Of a stretch of 64,000 nucleotides of DNA, positions 26,901 through 39,330 are shown in pieces. Numbering within the stretch: position 1 is the stretch's first letter; each line of letters opens with the position of its first letter. Both the position numbers and the translations under genes were made by a program. Source of the DNA: Eonycteris spelaea (taxonomy: Eukaryota; Chordata; Mammalia; Chiroptera; Pteropodidae); contig PUFA01000003.1 of the NCBI GenBank assembly GCA_003508835.1, forward strand, positions 8,161,501 to 8,225,500, read 5' to 3'. The notes below the pieces were generated by a model that had not been told where the DNA came from, ran no database searches, and saw only the letters and a program-made list of their open reading frames with translations.

Positions 26901-27779
26901 CCTGAAGGCCAGGCAGTGCGATTCGAATGACTGTGTAGAAGGTTATGAGGGTGATTCCCAGATCGATGTTGCTCACATAACGTTATTTTTGTTTTGTCAG
27001 TGTGACAGTGCAGACTAGAATCGAAACTGAGAAAGTGTGATTTGTTGGAAAGTGAAAATCCGGGAGGCCCTGGCGTGCTTGCTAATTTCTCTGTCTGAAT
27101 AACAATTTGTCTAAACTGTGGCCATATTTTGACTACAAATTTATCTACACGAGAAAATCCTATTGCAATGTTAGACAGAAATGTTTTTATTTTCCTTTCT
27201 GATATATGTATCCGAGCTTTCTTCCCTGTGAACATTGACTTCGTCTCCATGATCTTTCTTGCTAAAGTCGTAGCCTGCTTGTTTACCCTTTTGCTTGGGG
27301 CTCTTTTAAGCAATGTAGCCTGACTACATTAATAAATATTTTTGAGGGTGATGACTGATTTTTCCCAGAGAATGTTTTGCTTTATCTTCACTGAGAGTGC
27401 TTCATTATTCTAACCCTGTTTTACTAAGAATCAAATTGGTTTGTACTATTAAGTTCTGCTGCATAAATACTGCCTCCGCTTCTCCTTAAACTGTTCAGGC
27501 ATTTTAAGTTTTTACAGAGAATGCGCTAGAGTTTATTCAATTTTGAACATGTTCTTTAGAAATTTGATGCCTCTTAGCTGTTATTTATTTCTGTATAATT
27601 TATTTTAGTTATTTTCTTTAGGGTAATGAAAATCGTTCTGAGCGTTGAACATGAAGGAAGTTTATTAGATCTAAGAGTAGAAAATAGGTAAAAAACTGAA
27701 AAGAAGAAACACAGATGTAATGTCTGTAAATATCATTAGAACTGTCTGTAGAATGTCATTTTGGCAAAAGGGCAGGAAA

Positions 27780-28015
27780 CTAACATTTATGCAGTAACCG
27801 ATCAGTGTCAGACACTGAGCCAAGCAGTTTCTATTTTTTAGCTCATTCAATCCACACAGTAACATTGAGAAGTGGGTGCAATTTCTTCATTCTAGAGATG
27901 AGGAAATTGATGCTGAGAGAAGTTAGGTATCTTGCTAACATCACACATTATAAGTGGAAGGTCTGGTATTTGAGCTTGGGTCTGGTTGATTCCAAAGCTC
28001 AGTCTTTACATCACA
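27780..28015 (-). mobile_element. MIR SINE, antisense
   Basis: 'taacatttatgcagtaaccg', 'tcattctagagatgaggaaa', 'gatgctgagagaagttaggt' and 'gattccaaagctcag' match a near full-length reverse-complement MIR. Confidence 0.9.
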
Positions 28016-30339
28016 GTCAAATATTAGGCCACAGGAAAATGTTAGGCTTCAAGTGGGGTGTCCCAAAGGGAGAGAAAAGAAGAAAAAGAATGCCTGCCAA
28101 AAGGCATTAACAAACCAAGGAAGAAATGAGAGGTGTAGGAATATTACTAGCATAATGTTTGTTTTGAAAATTTCCAGAGTTTTCTTAAAACTCAGTTTAA
28201 CAAAAGGAACGATTTTAGGATTATCAAAGGTTTACCACTTAAAGGATGAGAAGGTTTAGAATTCAGATTTTATCTTTGTTTATTCCATGTTTTAAAAATG
28301 AAGTACTGATACCTCACATCAAAGTAGTGTCTGTCTACAAACCTTTTCTATGTTGGAACCTTAGTTTACCATTGTATGTTACATGGTGCTCGTGATTTTT
28401 TGTGTCTACTTAATTATTAATATATCTGGATTTCAGTAAATCCTTTTTTTTTTAATCTTTGGATGAAGTTTGGATCAATATTATCAGTTTTCTTTCTTAT
28501 ATTGATGGGCAGCTGTCTCCCATGATCACAATAGATTCATTTCATGCATAGCCAGAGAGAACATTGTTTCTGTGCATATATACTATCATTTGGCAATAGA
28601 AAGGTACTATTTCATATAATAAAGTTGTTGTTGTTATCCTAACATGATAAGCTATTAATTATGCTAATAGTATCTCAGAAAACACTCCTCCCCAAAGAGG
28701 TAGAACTCTTTAACTATAATGTTTTTCAATTTCAATGCTGTGTTTTATCTGCTAGCAGCTCATGAAGTAACAGTCATAATTGAATGCAACACCTTAAGAT
28801 TTCCTGACTTAAGCTTAAGCGAAATATTGATTTCATGGAATTAGGTGGCAGGTGCATCGAGGAACTATTTCTTGAAAGCTTTAAGTGGTTATATAAAACC
28901 TCAAGAATATTAATTCAGGTCAAATGAGTGGATTGGAATTGTGCTTACTTAAATGTTTGCCAAATGGCCAGAAGCCATGGTATTTCAAGTTTTGTATTTT
29001 TAAACATTGAAAAATAAAGGAAGGCAGAAAAACATTTCTCTTTTTGTTGCATCAACATAGATCTCTGTATATTTTAGCAACTGTTTAATCAGTTACCATG
29101 TAGTTAGTTGATTAAATAGGGCTCCAGTTTTGAAATAATTTTTCTTGAATTGTTACCTTGGCTCACAAATTCTTTTCCTTTCCACCCCGATGACATTTAC
29201 ATATTGTTCTCCCTCATTTTGTTACTGGAATTATCTGGAGGATTTCTGTGTGCCTAGTTGGAACATTGATATTGCTGTAAAATAATGTACAGGAATTCTT
29301 GTTTTGTCTAAAGATACATTTCTCCCCATGGGTCATTAAAATGCGCATTTTTTTCCTAAGAAAGATGTTTATTTCTGTAAAACAGAGGTAATACATATAT
29401 AATATATTAGTGGCATTATTTTTGGAATTTATTAATATGTATGTGTGTATAGTTTATAGTTTTCCAAAACCATTAGCCTGAAACTGTATTACTTACTCTC
29501 TTTTTACATTTGCATTGATCGTAGCCATTCTTACTTTTATTTTACTGTTTTATTCTGTATGGAAGAATATTAAAATGGCTTATAGCAAACATAAGCATTT
29601 CTGCAGGCCTTGCTCCCCACTTACATTTCTCATGAATCCTATTTCCCTGAGGGTGAAATGAAACAAGAACTAGGTGTATTAAATTTCTTTTTGGACTACT
29701 GACAGATTCTTATGTATTTTTAAGTGTTGGAGACTAAGTTTGGGGAAGAGAAGGATGCTTAAATTCACTGGTCTTTATATTTTTTCTTCCTTTCTCAAAG
29801 CATATCGTTTACATAAGAGATCTGACTTAGAAATTAGGCCTTTTCTAAAGTTTGTTTTTACTTTATAATTCTATCTGAATTTTATGGATGCATTTCATGC
29901 CGTCCCAAGTAACTATAATATTTGAATTTCACAAAACGGTTTATAGCAGAAAGCTGTGTTAATTAAATATCTTTTGTATGGTAACACTTCTAATCAGAGC
30001 AGATCACTACCACTGAACAAACTGCCTTGAGAATATAAGTAAGTGCACAAAGAAAGAGGAAGAGGAGGGAAGAGAGAAGAAAGCTAAATTAAATTTGTCT
30101 TGTGATATGAATGCCAATCTTAACAGTAGTGATTGGTCTAGTTATTTTTAGTCATTTCCTTTATCAAACATTTAAAGGTAAAAATTTTTTCAATAGCCAG
30201 CCAACTCTGAGCTGAATTCTTTTGACATTCTGCTGATCAAGGAATTTCCAATGCGCAGTACTAGAGTCTTCTGCAGAGAAAGGGTAGGAGGATGAATCAG
30301 AAATGAAGTAATGGACAAGGGAATTCTATTCGTTATAAA

Positions 30340-31110
30340 CCAGAGAAAGCCATTAAAAATGATAAATATTTATTGAACATGTAATGTGCTAGTTGTGTTT
30401 ATATTAAGGAAGATACAGGCATGATCAAAAATTTAAATATGAAAGGTAATACCATTGGGAAAAATTTACAAAAATTCAAATCTAATATTCAATTCACCTT
30501 TGACAGGGAATTGACTTTTCAGGGTTAGAAGCTGTAAAATAAACTATAAAGGAAAAGATGGACATAATTGACTATATAAAAATTTATGTGTCTGCATGTG
30601 AAAAATAAAGCATTAAATAACATTGGAGGAAATATTTTTAGTTGATAAGCAGGAGGTATTATATAAAGAGGTCATGAAAACAATAAGAATAATGAGTTTT
30701 GAGCATTGTGTTCAAAGGACACAAGCAGAGGAGGTTTAACTCATAAAACTAAGGAATAAACATATATGTGGATAAGCATTTGATCTTACTAATAATCATA
30801 GAAATGCAAGGTTAAGTAACCATTGGAGATTGTTTTTTTAGTTTACCTAATAAGTCCATGCACTTCACCCTGACTCTGAATGATGCTTCTTATATAGTAC
30901 TGGTGAGACTGTAAACCAAAACAACTCATTTGAAAAACCAGTTGGCATTATTTGCAAAAGGAAATTATGTCACTTATACCTCCCGAATTAATAATGCCAC
31001 TTCTGCAAGCCTATCTTAAAGTATTCTTGAATATAAGAAAAAGTATGTGCACTAAGATATTCATATTGATGGTATTTCGATTATAAACAAAGGACATAAT
31101 TTAAATGTTC
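30340..31110 (+). mobile_element. Old L1 LINE fragment, sense
   Basis: Features of late L1 ORF2 and 3' UTR: 'gacataattgactatataaa', 'gatcttactaataatcatag', 'aaatgcaaggttaagtaacc', 'gagactgtaaaccaaaacaa', 'aaaccagttggcatta' and a 'cttctgcaagcctatcttaa' block. All frames are broken. The 5' limit is uncertain. Confidence 0.8.
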
Positions 31111-31121
31111 AGTGGTGACAT

Positions 31122-31296
31122 CAGTGGTTCTTAAACTTGGCTGCATATTAAAATCATTTGAAAAGATGCAAGAAAGTGTGTGTGCCAGGGCTCCACCCAG
31201 AGATTTTTATTTAATAAATTTGGAGTTACTTCAAAACTTGTACTTAAAAAAATTCTCCCTAAAAATTATAGTATACAGCCAGATAGAAAACCACTC
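31122..31296 (+). mobile_element. MER5A-type hAT DNA transposon relic
   Basis: Begins 'cagtggttcttaaacttggc', has 'gcatattaaaatcatttgaa' and 'ccagggctccacccagagat' and ends near 'gaaaaccact', which are the terminal inverted repeat and internal boxes of MER5A. About 175 bases, close to the usual 189. Non-autonomous with no coding capacity. It lies inside or at the end of the L1 remnant just upstream. Confidence 0.88.
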
Positions 31297-31989
31297 ATTT
31301 GATACAGTTGGTAGAAAAATGTTAACCACTTGATATATTTATGGTTTTGTAGTAGTATGGAAAGGGTATCATGTAAAATGAAATATTGTGATTTAATATT
31401 TAGATAAATTATAACTTTAAAATAGAAACACACCAGAAAAATAGTCGAGAAGAAATTTTATAAAATGCTCAGGTTTGTTTTAAGGAGTTGGGATTTCAAG
31501 TGATTTTTTTCATCTTCAATTGACAGATACTTCATAATATTCTTATATTGTTTTTTAAAAGAAAAACTATATTTAAAAGGAGGGTTCCTGCTGGTAAAAC
31601 TAGGTGATTTCCTACTTGTAAGTTATTTCTACCTATGAATACGGAGATTTATTCTGACTTCTAAAATAATAATATCCTGAAGTTAGAGTCACACCTCATA
31701 TTATTATAATGAAATCTTTCACAGGATTCTTTTTTTTTTTTTCCTTTTTTTAAAAAAAAATCTCAGAAGTACATTCTCATGTAGTTTTCTGACTTTTGGA
31801 ATACATCAGCTCAAGTCAGTCATTTTTCTTTTATTATTTTAAGCTACATCTGTGCCTATCAGTTTTTACCTTTCTAAATACCATGTATATGCTGATAATT
31901 CCCCAGTGCTTATCTCTAACCCCAACGTTAATTCTGTGATTTGAGTGTATATCTGAATTTTGGGTGCATACTTCTAAATTAGAAAGTCC

Positions 31990-32590
31990 AGAACTAAATT
32001 TGCCATATTTTTTCCAAACCCACCTCTTCTATGTTGAGTAACTTAGTTATACCAACATTCACCCCTGCCTCTGAAGTGAGCCTCAATTCCTCCTTCTCAC
32101 TCCCATATTGAGTCAGTTTCTACATCCTGCTGATCCCCATTGCCCATATTTCTTCTCATGTATTTCTTGACTCTTTTTCTACATCTCTGGCCTGACTGTT
32201 GCTTTGGTGAGGTCCTTGTCATCCTCCCTGAAGTCCAGTACTGCAGGTTCCTAACTGTTCTGTCTTCTAGCTATGTCTCATTATAGACCTGTTCTCATGC
32301 TACAGAGGGACAAGGCATTTTCCTCCTTATAATCTTCTAGGGCTCTCCACTGTCCTCTGCATGAAGTCTGAGCTCCTTGCCAGGGAATTTAGACTGCCGT
32401 ATAAAAGTCATGCATGTGGTGTGATGCATACCTTCCCTCTGGAATATGATCCCAGCCCTACTCTCCCTCCCACACACTGCTCTGGAAATACCAAATAATC
32501 ATGTTTCTGTACACCGTATTTCAATTCTGTCCATCTGTGCCGCCTTGATGCCGCTCCTCTACTAGGAATGACCTCTTCACCTCCATTTTT
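31990..32590 (+). mobile_element. LINE2 fragment, sense
   Basis: C/T-rich sequence with 'ggctctccactgtcctctgc', 'atgaagtctgagctccttgc', 'gatcccagccctactctccc' and a 'gccgccttgatgccgctcct' block. This is the late L2 region ('...ccctctgcataaagtccaaactcctt...'). Diverged and without an intact frame. Confidence 0.78.
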
Positions 32591-32599
32591 ATTAGATTA

Positions 32600-32761
32600 A
32601 CAAAACATAAAGATTGATATCATTCACCATTGACTAGAGTGGGAAAAATAGTTACTGTCAAGGGAAGTAATTCAGAAATAATGATTAAAAATCTAAAAGC
32701 ATCCTTTTAATCTAAAAATTCTACTTTTTGGAATCTATCCTAGAGAAATAGTTATACATAT
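32600..32761 (+). mobile_element. L1ME-type fragment, 5' piece of an interrupted copy
   Basis: 'aaaattctactttttggaat' followed by 'ctatcctagagaaatagtta' is the standard late L1 phrase. The element resumes after the LTR at 33128. Confidence 0.75.
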
Positions 32762-33127
32762 TGTCTTAGTTTGTTCTGGCTGCTGTAACAAAATACCATA
32801 GACTGAGTGGGTTATAAACAACAAAAATTTCTTTCTTACAGTTTGGAGGCTATGAAGTCCAAGATTAAGGCACCCAACAGATTTGAAGTCTCATGAGGGC
32901 CTGTTTCCTGATTCATAGATATAGAACTTCATGTTGAGTCCTTAAATGGAAAAGGGGGAGAGCACTCTCTGTGGTCTCTTTTGTAAGGATACCAGTCCCA
33001 TTCAGGATCGCTCCATTCTCATGACCTAATCCACCTCCCAAAGTCCCCCACCTTGAAATGCCATCACACTGGGGATTAGGATTCAACATATGAATTTTAG
33101 AGGGACACAAACATTCAATCTATAGTA
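32762..33127 (-). mobile_element. MaLR LTR (MST/MLT1 type), antisense, nested in L1
   Basis: Full-length solitary LTR: starts TGTCTTAG, runs 'gctgctgtaacaaaatacca', 'tagactgagtgggttataaa', 'cctgattcatagatatagaa', 'attctcatgacctaatccac', 'aggattcaacatatgaattt' and ends 'ctatagta'. Flanking pentamers CATAT and TATAT are a near-match target duplication. Confidence 0.9.
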
Positions 33128-33700
33128 TATATATAAGGAGAATACCAGATTCTTTGCGGCAGCACTGTTTTAATGGGTAACGTGCAAACTAAGCATTAAA
33201 TAATAAGGAAATACTTAAAAAAATTATGGAATTATGGTATAACATATCTACTCCATAGAATATTAAGAGCATTATGTGAATATTAAGAGCATTCAGTATT
33301 CTCTAGACTATTAAGAGCAACAAATATTCTATGGGAATGTTTCCCAATCATGTTATTAAGTAAAAAAGCATGTATCTATCAGTATGCCCTAAATGTTCTC
33401 ATTTTTGTTGAAAATTAATTTAAAATAGTGAATCATAGAGTTGAATATATGCATACATATGAATGCAAATAGAAAAAGCTCTGAAGGAAAACATGATAAA
33501 TCTTTAATAGTCATTACTTTTGGAGCAGTGGGTATGGTGGGGGAAGTTGATAGGGACTTATTACTTTTAACTCTGTATAATGATGGTACTTGTACATTTT
33601 CCATATAATTTCCATGTATTTGTTTGCATAAAAATATGTAAACATTAACATAACTTGAAACAAGGGAAGAATATTGTAGATTAGAGAGAAGCCAAATCGT
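33128..33700 (+). mobile_element. L1ME-type 3' end, 3' piece of the interrupted copy
   Basis: 'taaatgttctcatttttgtt', 'ggaattatggtataac', 'tccatagaatattaagagca', 'ataatgatggtacttgtaca' and 'ttttccatataatttccatg' follow the L1ME 3' UTR order. Contains a 20-bp tandem duplication at 33258-33293. Confidence 0.72.
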
Positions 33701-33959
33701 GGGTAGAATAACAAACCATCAACAACTTTTTATGTTTTGAATAATTTTCAAAATATACTGAAATACTACAGACTAACCACCAGCTGGAATTAATAGTTGT
33801 GGAGATGTTGTCATAGTTGCTTTGATTTCTTTTAAATAGAATCTAGCAAAAAAGCTGAAGTTCCTTTGATATTATTCTATCTCAGAGAGACAAGCATGTT
33901 ATATTTTGCTATATATTATTATAGTTCAGAATTTTATAGTTTTATTATGAAGACATAGG

Positions 33960-34260
33960 TAAAAGTGTATTTCTCTATATAGCTGTAACTATTGGTGAAC
34001 ATTTAGTTTATTGACTTTTTTCCCCTAAAACAAATAATGTATCTACGAATGTGAATTTTTCAAAGATCTATACCAAAAAGTGGAATTGCTGATCTGTAGA
34101 ACATGCACACTTTATTTTTTTTGCACTAGATATTGCCAGATGTCTTTCCAAATTGGTTTTGTCAATTTATATTCTCACTAGAGTATTTCATAGTTTTATT
34201 TCTGGACATCCTCAACCAATATTTGGTATTGCCAAGCTTCAGATTTTGTTCTACTCTCTA
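33960..34260 (-). mobile_element. L1 3' region fragment, antisense
   Basis: 'gtaactattggtgaacattt', 'atctataccaaaaagtggaa', 'ttgctgatctgtagaacatg', 'gtctttccaaattggttttg' and 'tttctggacatcctcaacca' match the reverse complement of L1 3' sequence ('taggagtggaattgctgggtc', 'ttccaaagtggttttacc'). Confidence 0.82.
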
Positions 34261-34649
34261 AATTGTGAAATGTTAGCTTATCAACAGTGCCTGAGTAGTC
34301 TCCGAGCACCCAAGTTGGCAGGGTCCTATGAGGAGATGCTGAAGTTGGAGTCCTAAGGAGCTGGTTGCCGTCGAGCAATGTGGTGATAGATGGCACAGAA
34401 CTAAATGCTGCAGTCATAGGACAGGCTGTAATGCTGCAAAAGTTCAGTGAGGTAATTAGAAGTTTTTAGGAGGTGAAGGCAAGAGGACCTTAACAAATGA
34501 GTAGGAAGAGAGGGGGTTAGAGGACATTGAAGATGAAAGGAGTACAAAGGTAGGTAGCGGGGTTGAAATGAACAATAAGCCAATAGTTAAACCACTATTG
34601 ATTGCCTTTGAAACCTTAACCAGAAAGGCATTAGTCGAGCTTCAAAATA

Positions 34650-34725
34650 TACCTGTTTAAAGCTCATTTTATAGATGAGAAAATTAAGGCCTAGAAAAAT
34701 GAGGTCAGCTTTTATAAACCACTTA
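34650..34725 (-). mobile_element. MIR core fragment, antisense
   Basis: 'cattttatagatgagaaaat' then 'taaggcctagaaaaatgagg' is the antisense MIR core. Only about 70 bases remain. Confidence 0.65.
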
Positions 34726-35239
34726 GACATGTATCAAACATAAATTAAGCAGGCGATTTATTGGTTTACTTAACTTGGATATCCAATAGGTTGATCTTCA
34801 ACATGACTAGATAATACAAGAGTTCAAGGGATATCTTTTTTACTTCTCTGTACTTTCTGCGTTTTGCTCTGCTTTCTTCTTTTTAGCTTTATTCTCAGCA
34901 GGCTCTATCTTCCTGGAGGCAGAGTTAGGTGCAAGCTCATTTTTTTATACCTTTACAGCTTATGTATCTACTGAAAATATTGTATGCCCTTTCCCCTTAA
35001 TTTTATATCAGTTTCCCAAAAAGATAACTCAGACCCCCACCATTTGACCAGATAGTTTAACCTGGGTAGCCTTCGTAGTGGGAAATAGGACCATTTTATC
35101 AATGGCTAACTGGAATTGCATTGCTGAGGAAGAGAAAGTTCTGAAGAGAAAGGAATGCAGGCCATGAAATTTATGAAATGCTGAGATTGTAATACAGGAA
35201 TATTATAAAATGTGTCAATTTAAAGGAAGTAGTTAAAAT

Positions 35240-35860
35240 TTTATTCTGAGTGGTAAATGAAGCAAGTAAGTGGAATGTAATTCTTCTTAGAGGATTTCAT
35301 ATGAGCCAAAACAGAGAGCTAGGAAACCATGGAGGCACATGATTACTGAGTTGGGTCAGATTATAGGAGAGGAGTCTGAGAGTTGGAGAAGACGAAGACA
35401 AGCTAGGTGCCAGGTGTGCTGTACAGGACCCTGATGTAAGCTGAGGAGTTTGTGCTTCCTTTGCTTGGTAGGCAATGTCCTGAGGAGTAGAAGCAGTATT
35501 TTTTTTTCTTTTTTGTGTTTTGTTTTGTTTTTGTTTGTTTTAAATAGGAAATTGCTCTGGCACCAGTGTGTAGGCTGGATTGGAGCAGGGAGATATTGAA
35601 GGCAGGTTAGGGTTAGGGAGCTTTAGAACTGTCTTCTTGAGATATAGAGATTGTTCAAATTAGGACCTGAGGCAGTTAAAATGTAAATTGAAAGATGAAC
35701 TGTGTTAAGACAGAATAATTTGAATTGTCTGAGAAATGTTTCAATCCTAGGTGATGAGGAAGAGGGTAGTACCCATCACTGAGTGAAAGAAATAGAGAAT
35801 CAGGAGGTAGATCTCAACTGAGAGAGATGAGCAAGATGATTTTTATGTTGGGTGATATAA
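35240..35860 (+). repeat. Purine-rich old interspersed repeat (unnamed), copy A
   Basis: Phrases such as 'gctctggcaccagtgtgtag', 'gctggattggagcagggaga', 'tattgaaggcaggttagg' and 'aatcaggaggtagatctcaa' belong to a common mammalian interspersed repeat that I recognise but cannot name with confidence. It shares architecture with the longer copy at 46410-48860. A T/G-rich simple tract (35500-35543) interrupts it. Confidence 0.6.
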
Positions 35861-37264
35861 TATTGCAAATATATAGTGTTTTCAATTACATGTGGATACT
35901 GGCTGTAAATTTTTCAATGCTCTTTAAAGATCCTGGATAAGTTTTTCAATTTTATAAATTTACACAGCAAAAAAGTAATCACCACACTGCCTTATTTTTG
36001 CACATAGAAACAGATATTTTATATAATTGAAAAATATTTTTAAAGCATTTGGCTAATAAGATTAACATTCCTGAGAGTCTGAGTGCTAGGCACATTTTCT
36101 TAATGATCCTAATCATAAATGTAGCGTTTCCCTAAGTTTAGTTCTCGGCATACTATAATAGGGAATGTTGTCACATATGGTGGGGAGAATTTTTATTATT
36201 ATTATTATATATGTTTAAGAAACACTGAGTTAAGCAGGTTTGAGTTAAATAGGATTTTTCAGAAACTTTAGTATATATCGTAAATATGCTTGATGAGTTT
36301 GTTAGATGGGAATGCAGCATCCTACTTTCTGGAAACTTTTTGACACTTTTTTTGGAGCATTGCTTGGGACTCACACTCTATAGAATACATTCAGGAATGC
36401 TGCCGTATGAGTAGCTACAGGCAGAACATAGAGATTTACATTTTTGTATGAAAATAATTTCTCATACCAAATATAATTACAGTGTCTGTTCTTTTTAATA
36501 TATGAAATTTGCTATTTTATTTTGGAAGGGTTTTTTTGGCATAATTTAAAATATTCTCTTTGAGATTGCAGTGATGAGAAAACAGTATAAAGTCCTGAAG
36601 AGCCACCAGTGGTCCTAAATTGGCTGCCTCTGTGCTGGAATTGGTGCCATAGGAAACGTTCGCATGATCCCATCTCAGTTATCTCCTTGGAATAAACTAA
36701 GAATAACATTTAAATTTCAAATGATTTTCTCTTGCTGTGCTACATGCCTCAAGGCTCCTTTCTCCTGAATCCTTGTCATTTTGTATGTATTTAGAGAATT
36801 CAGTTCAGCTTAGGCTGGCATTTCTATTATGTGCAAAGCACTGTCAGAGCGCAAATTTATTTCAAGACAAGCTTGACATATATAATGTGTTCAATAAATG
36901 ATTATTCAGTTAATGGATTGTGTTATTTTTTAATGATCCAATTTTACAAAGAGGCATCTCAATTATGGATCTGAGTTTTCTACATTAGTCTCTCGACGTT
37001 CTTTCTTCCTTAGTTTTCATAGGTAGCATTACCTGAAAAAGATAACCAACAATGACACCTTCAACAGCCTAGTCTTTCTTTATAATATTTGAAATTTACC
37101 CTGGGATGGGGGCGTCATTACCATAGGTGGCATTGAGTGAAAATGGAGCCAACCACCTTACCATTTGCCAGCATCTAGCTTTTCTTTGTGTATTTCCTTC
37201 ACGTGCTAAATATTCTTTTGTCGTATGCAAGGTTAATTAAGTGGAGAAGGCTGCTCTGTGGAGA

Positions 37265-37490
37265 GAGAACATGGGATGGTGGGAAGAGTATTGGCTTTGG
37301 AATCAGTAGAATTTGAATTTCAGCTGTGTCACTTAGTTGTTATTTGACTGGAGTAATATTCTTAACCTCTCAGCCTCTATCTGCAAAATTGGGAATCATG
37401 CTTACCTTTTATGGTGGCTGTAAAGGAATATAGACAATATTTGTGACAGCGCAGTCACATTAGAGATGCTGAATAAATGGTAACTATAAT
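37265..37490 (+). mobile_element. MIR SINE, sense
   Basis: 'gggatggtgggaagagtatt', 'ggctttggaatcagtagaat', 'tttcagctgtgtcacttagt', 'aacctctcagcctctatctg' and 'gctgaataaatggtaactat' give a nearly complete MIR in order. Confidence 0.92.
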
Positions 37491-37754
37491 AATAGATATT
37501 TATTTTTCATCCTTTTCCCTCTACCTTTACTGAATACATTAGTTTCAATTTTATTCACATGCGAAAGGCTGTAGACTAGGAGTGTATGTACTCCCATGTC
37601 TTCAATTATTTTCGCTAATAAAATGAAAATGAAATTAGACAAATCTCACCTGAACTAGCTGTTTAAACAAGCTATGAAATATTTAATTTCTTTCCATATG
37701 CCATCCTTTGTGCCTCTAGATATTGGTTACTTTGAATAGCAGTTGTATTCAATA

Positions 37755-37985
37755 ATAATAATAGCTCACAATTTTTGAACACTTAACATGTTTTACATGT
37801 TTTAACTCTTTAAGTCTTTCGCATAATCCCTTATGAAATAGTTACATTTATTGGCTGAGGAACCTGAGACCCAGAGAGGTTAAGTCCAGTGTCACATAGC
37901 TAATAAATAGTCTAGCCTCAGTTGAATACACACTGACTGGCTTTAGAAGCCACAGCCTTATTTATTGTACTCTATTACCTTTCCC
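37755..37985 (-). mobile_element. MIR SINE, antisense
   Basis: 'aataatagctcacaattttt', 'ttggctgaggaacctgagac', 'ccagagaggttaagtccagt' and 'gtcacatagctaataaatag' are the antisense MIR boxes in order. It lies about 270 bp after a sense MIR, so the two could pair as an imperfect inverted repeat in the transcript. Confidence 0.92.
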
Positions 37986-39164
37986 AGAATAGCAGTGGTA
38001 ATATGGCGTGCCACGTGACATGCATAGAAACATGTAGAGAAGCAGTTGTCATTATCCAGCTATGCATGTGACATATTCTTGACTCTATGTCTATAACCAA
38101 ACATAACCACCTTACCTCATATTTTAGTCAGAGGTCTTTACAAATTATAATTTAGATTATAGGCTTTATATACTTTTATAGGACTCTTTCTTAATTTCCT
38201 TATAGAGCCTATTGTAAAATAGTACTAAGTAAACTTTTGTCTTAGTATTAATGTTTTGGAATTCTTGTCTCTTAAAACCAAAGGTCAATTTAGTGAAAAT
38301 GGCTGTGTGAATCACTAAAATCGATCTAGTGGAGCTTGGTAGTGTCTATAAAGTGAATAAATAAAAGGTTTAAGTTCAAATGTCTGTTTATATTCAAGAA
38401 GAATATCTTTTTATATTGTTAAAGCCAATCAGAGACACATGTTTAGGTTTGGAATCTGAAATTGTTTCTCTATATTTAAGAAATAAATTATACAACATAT
38501 GTCACTTAGTAATTATTTCTTGCCTCAATATCCCCACCTCATAAAAAAGTACTAGAACTACATTTCTAATTTTACCTTAGAGACATGTTAAATATTGAAA
38601 ATCATGTTAACATTCTTCACATAGGAATGTGCAAAATATCTTCCTTTCTAATACGACCCATCTCTTGAGTTAATTATGTTGTTCCTATCTACTTCTATAT
38701 TTTTTAAACTCTAATTTTTATTTCCCATCTGCCAGTGTTCATCAGGATCTTTTTAGAAGGACTGTGAAATTTGAAGCACCATTCTTGTGTTAAAAATTAC
38801 GTTCTAGGGTTACTGTAGGTCATTTTTTGGCTAACATTTTAATATGCTAGGATTATTCAGATAACATATCTAAAGGACTCCAGCTTTTAAGTTTTTATGA
38901 TCAGTCATTTTTGGCAATTTCAGACTAGCAGTAATATCTCTCAAGAGTAGGAAGTTGGTTTGGTTTGACTTTCTAGGGTCGTTTTTAATCATCTAGTTTA
39001 TTGACATCAGTTGATATGTACTGTGTCTATATGTGTTTAGGGGTTATGCACATTCGTTGATAGAAATAGTTTAACCTTCTCCAGTAGTAACGACATGCCC
39101 ATTAAGTATGTAAATAGATAGATAAATCCAAGGGTACATTATTCATTTTTAACATTAAAATTTT

Positions 39165-39330
39165 TTTTTGAAGCGTAGCATAGAGTTAAATACACGAAGC
39201 CTAAGTAAACAGTTTAATTTTACATAATGAACACATCTGTATCAAGAACTAAATTAAACATTACCTGCACCCCAGGGGCCACCCACATAATTTCCTTTTA
39301 AAATATTTTCTCTAGTTATTAGCACTAGAA
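39165..39330 (-). mobile_element. L1-type 3' fragment, antisense
   Basis: 'gaagcgtagcatagagttaa', 'aattttacataatgaacaca', 'tctgtatcaagaactaaatt' and 'cattacctgcaccccagggg' match the reverse complement of an old L1 3' UTR ('...tgaacacacccgtgtaacc...agcaccccagaagcc'). Confidence 0.65.

Noticed and set aside
26873..27313. Longest open frame in the window, 146 codons on the minus strand
   Set aside because: It starts at the edge of a decayed LINE fragment. It has no recognisable domain or splice context, and a competing frame overlaps it on the other strand. Chance frame.
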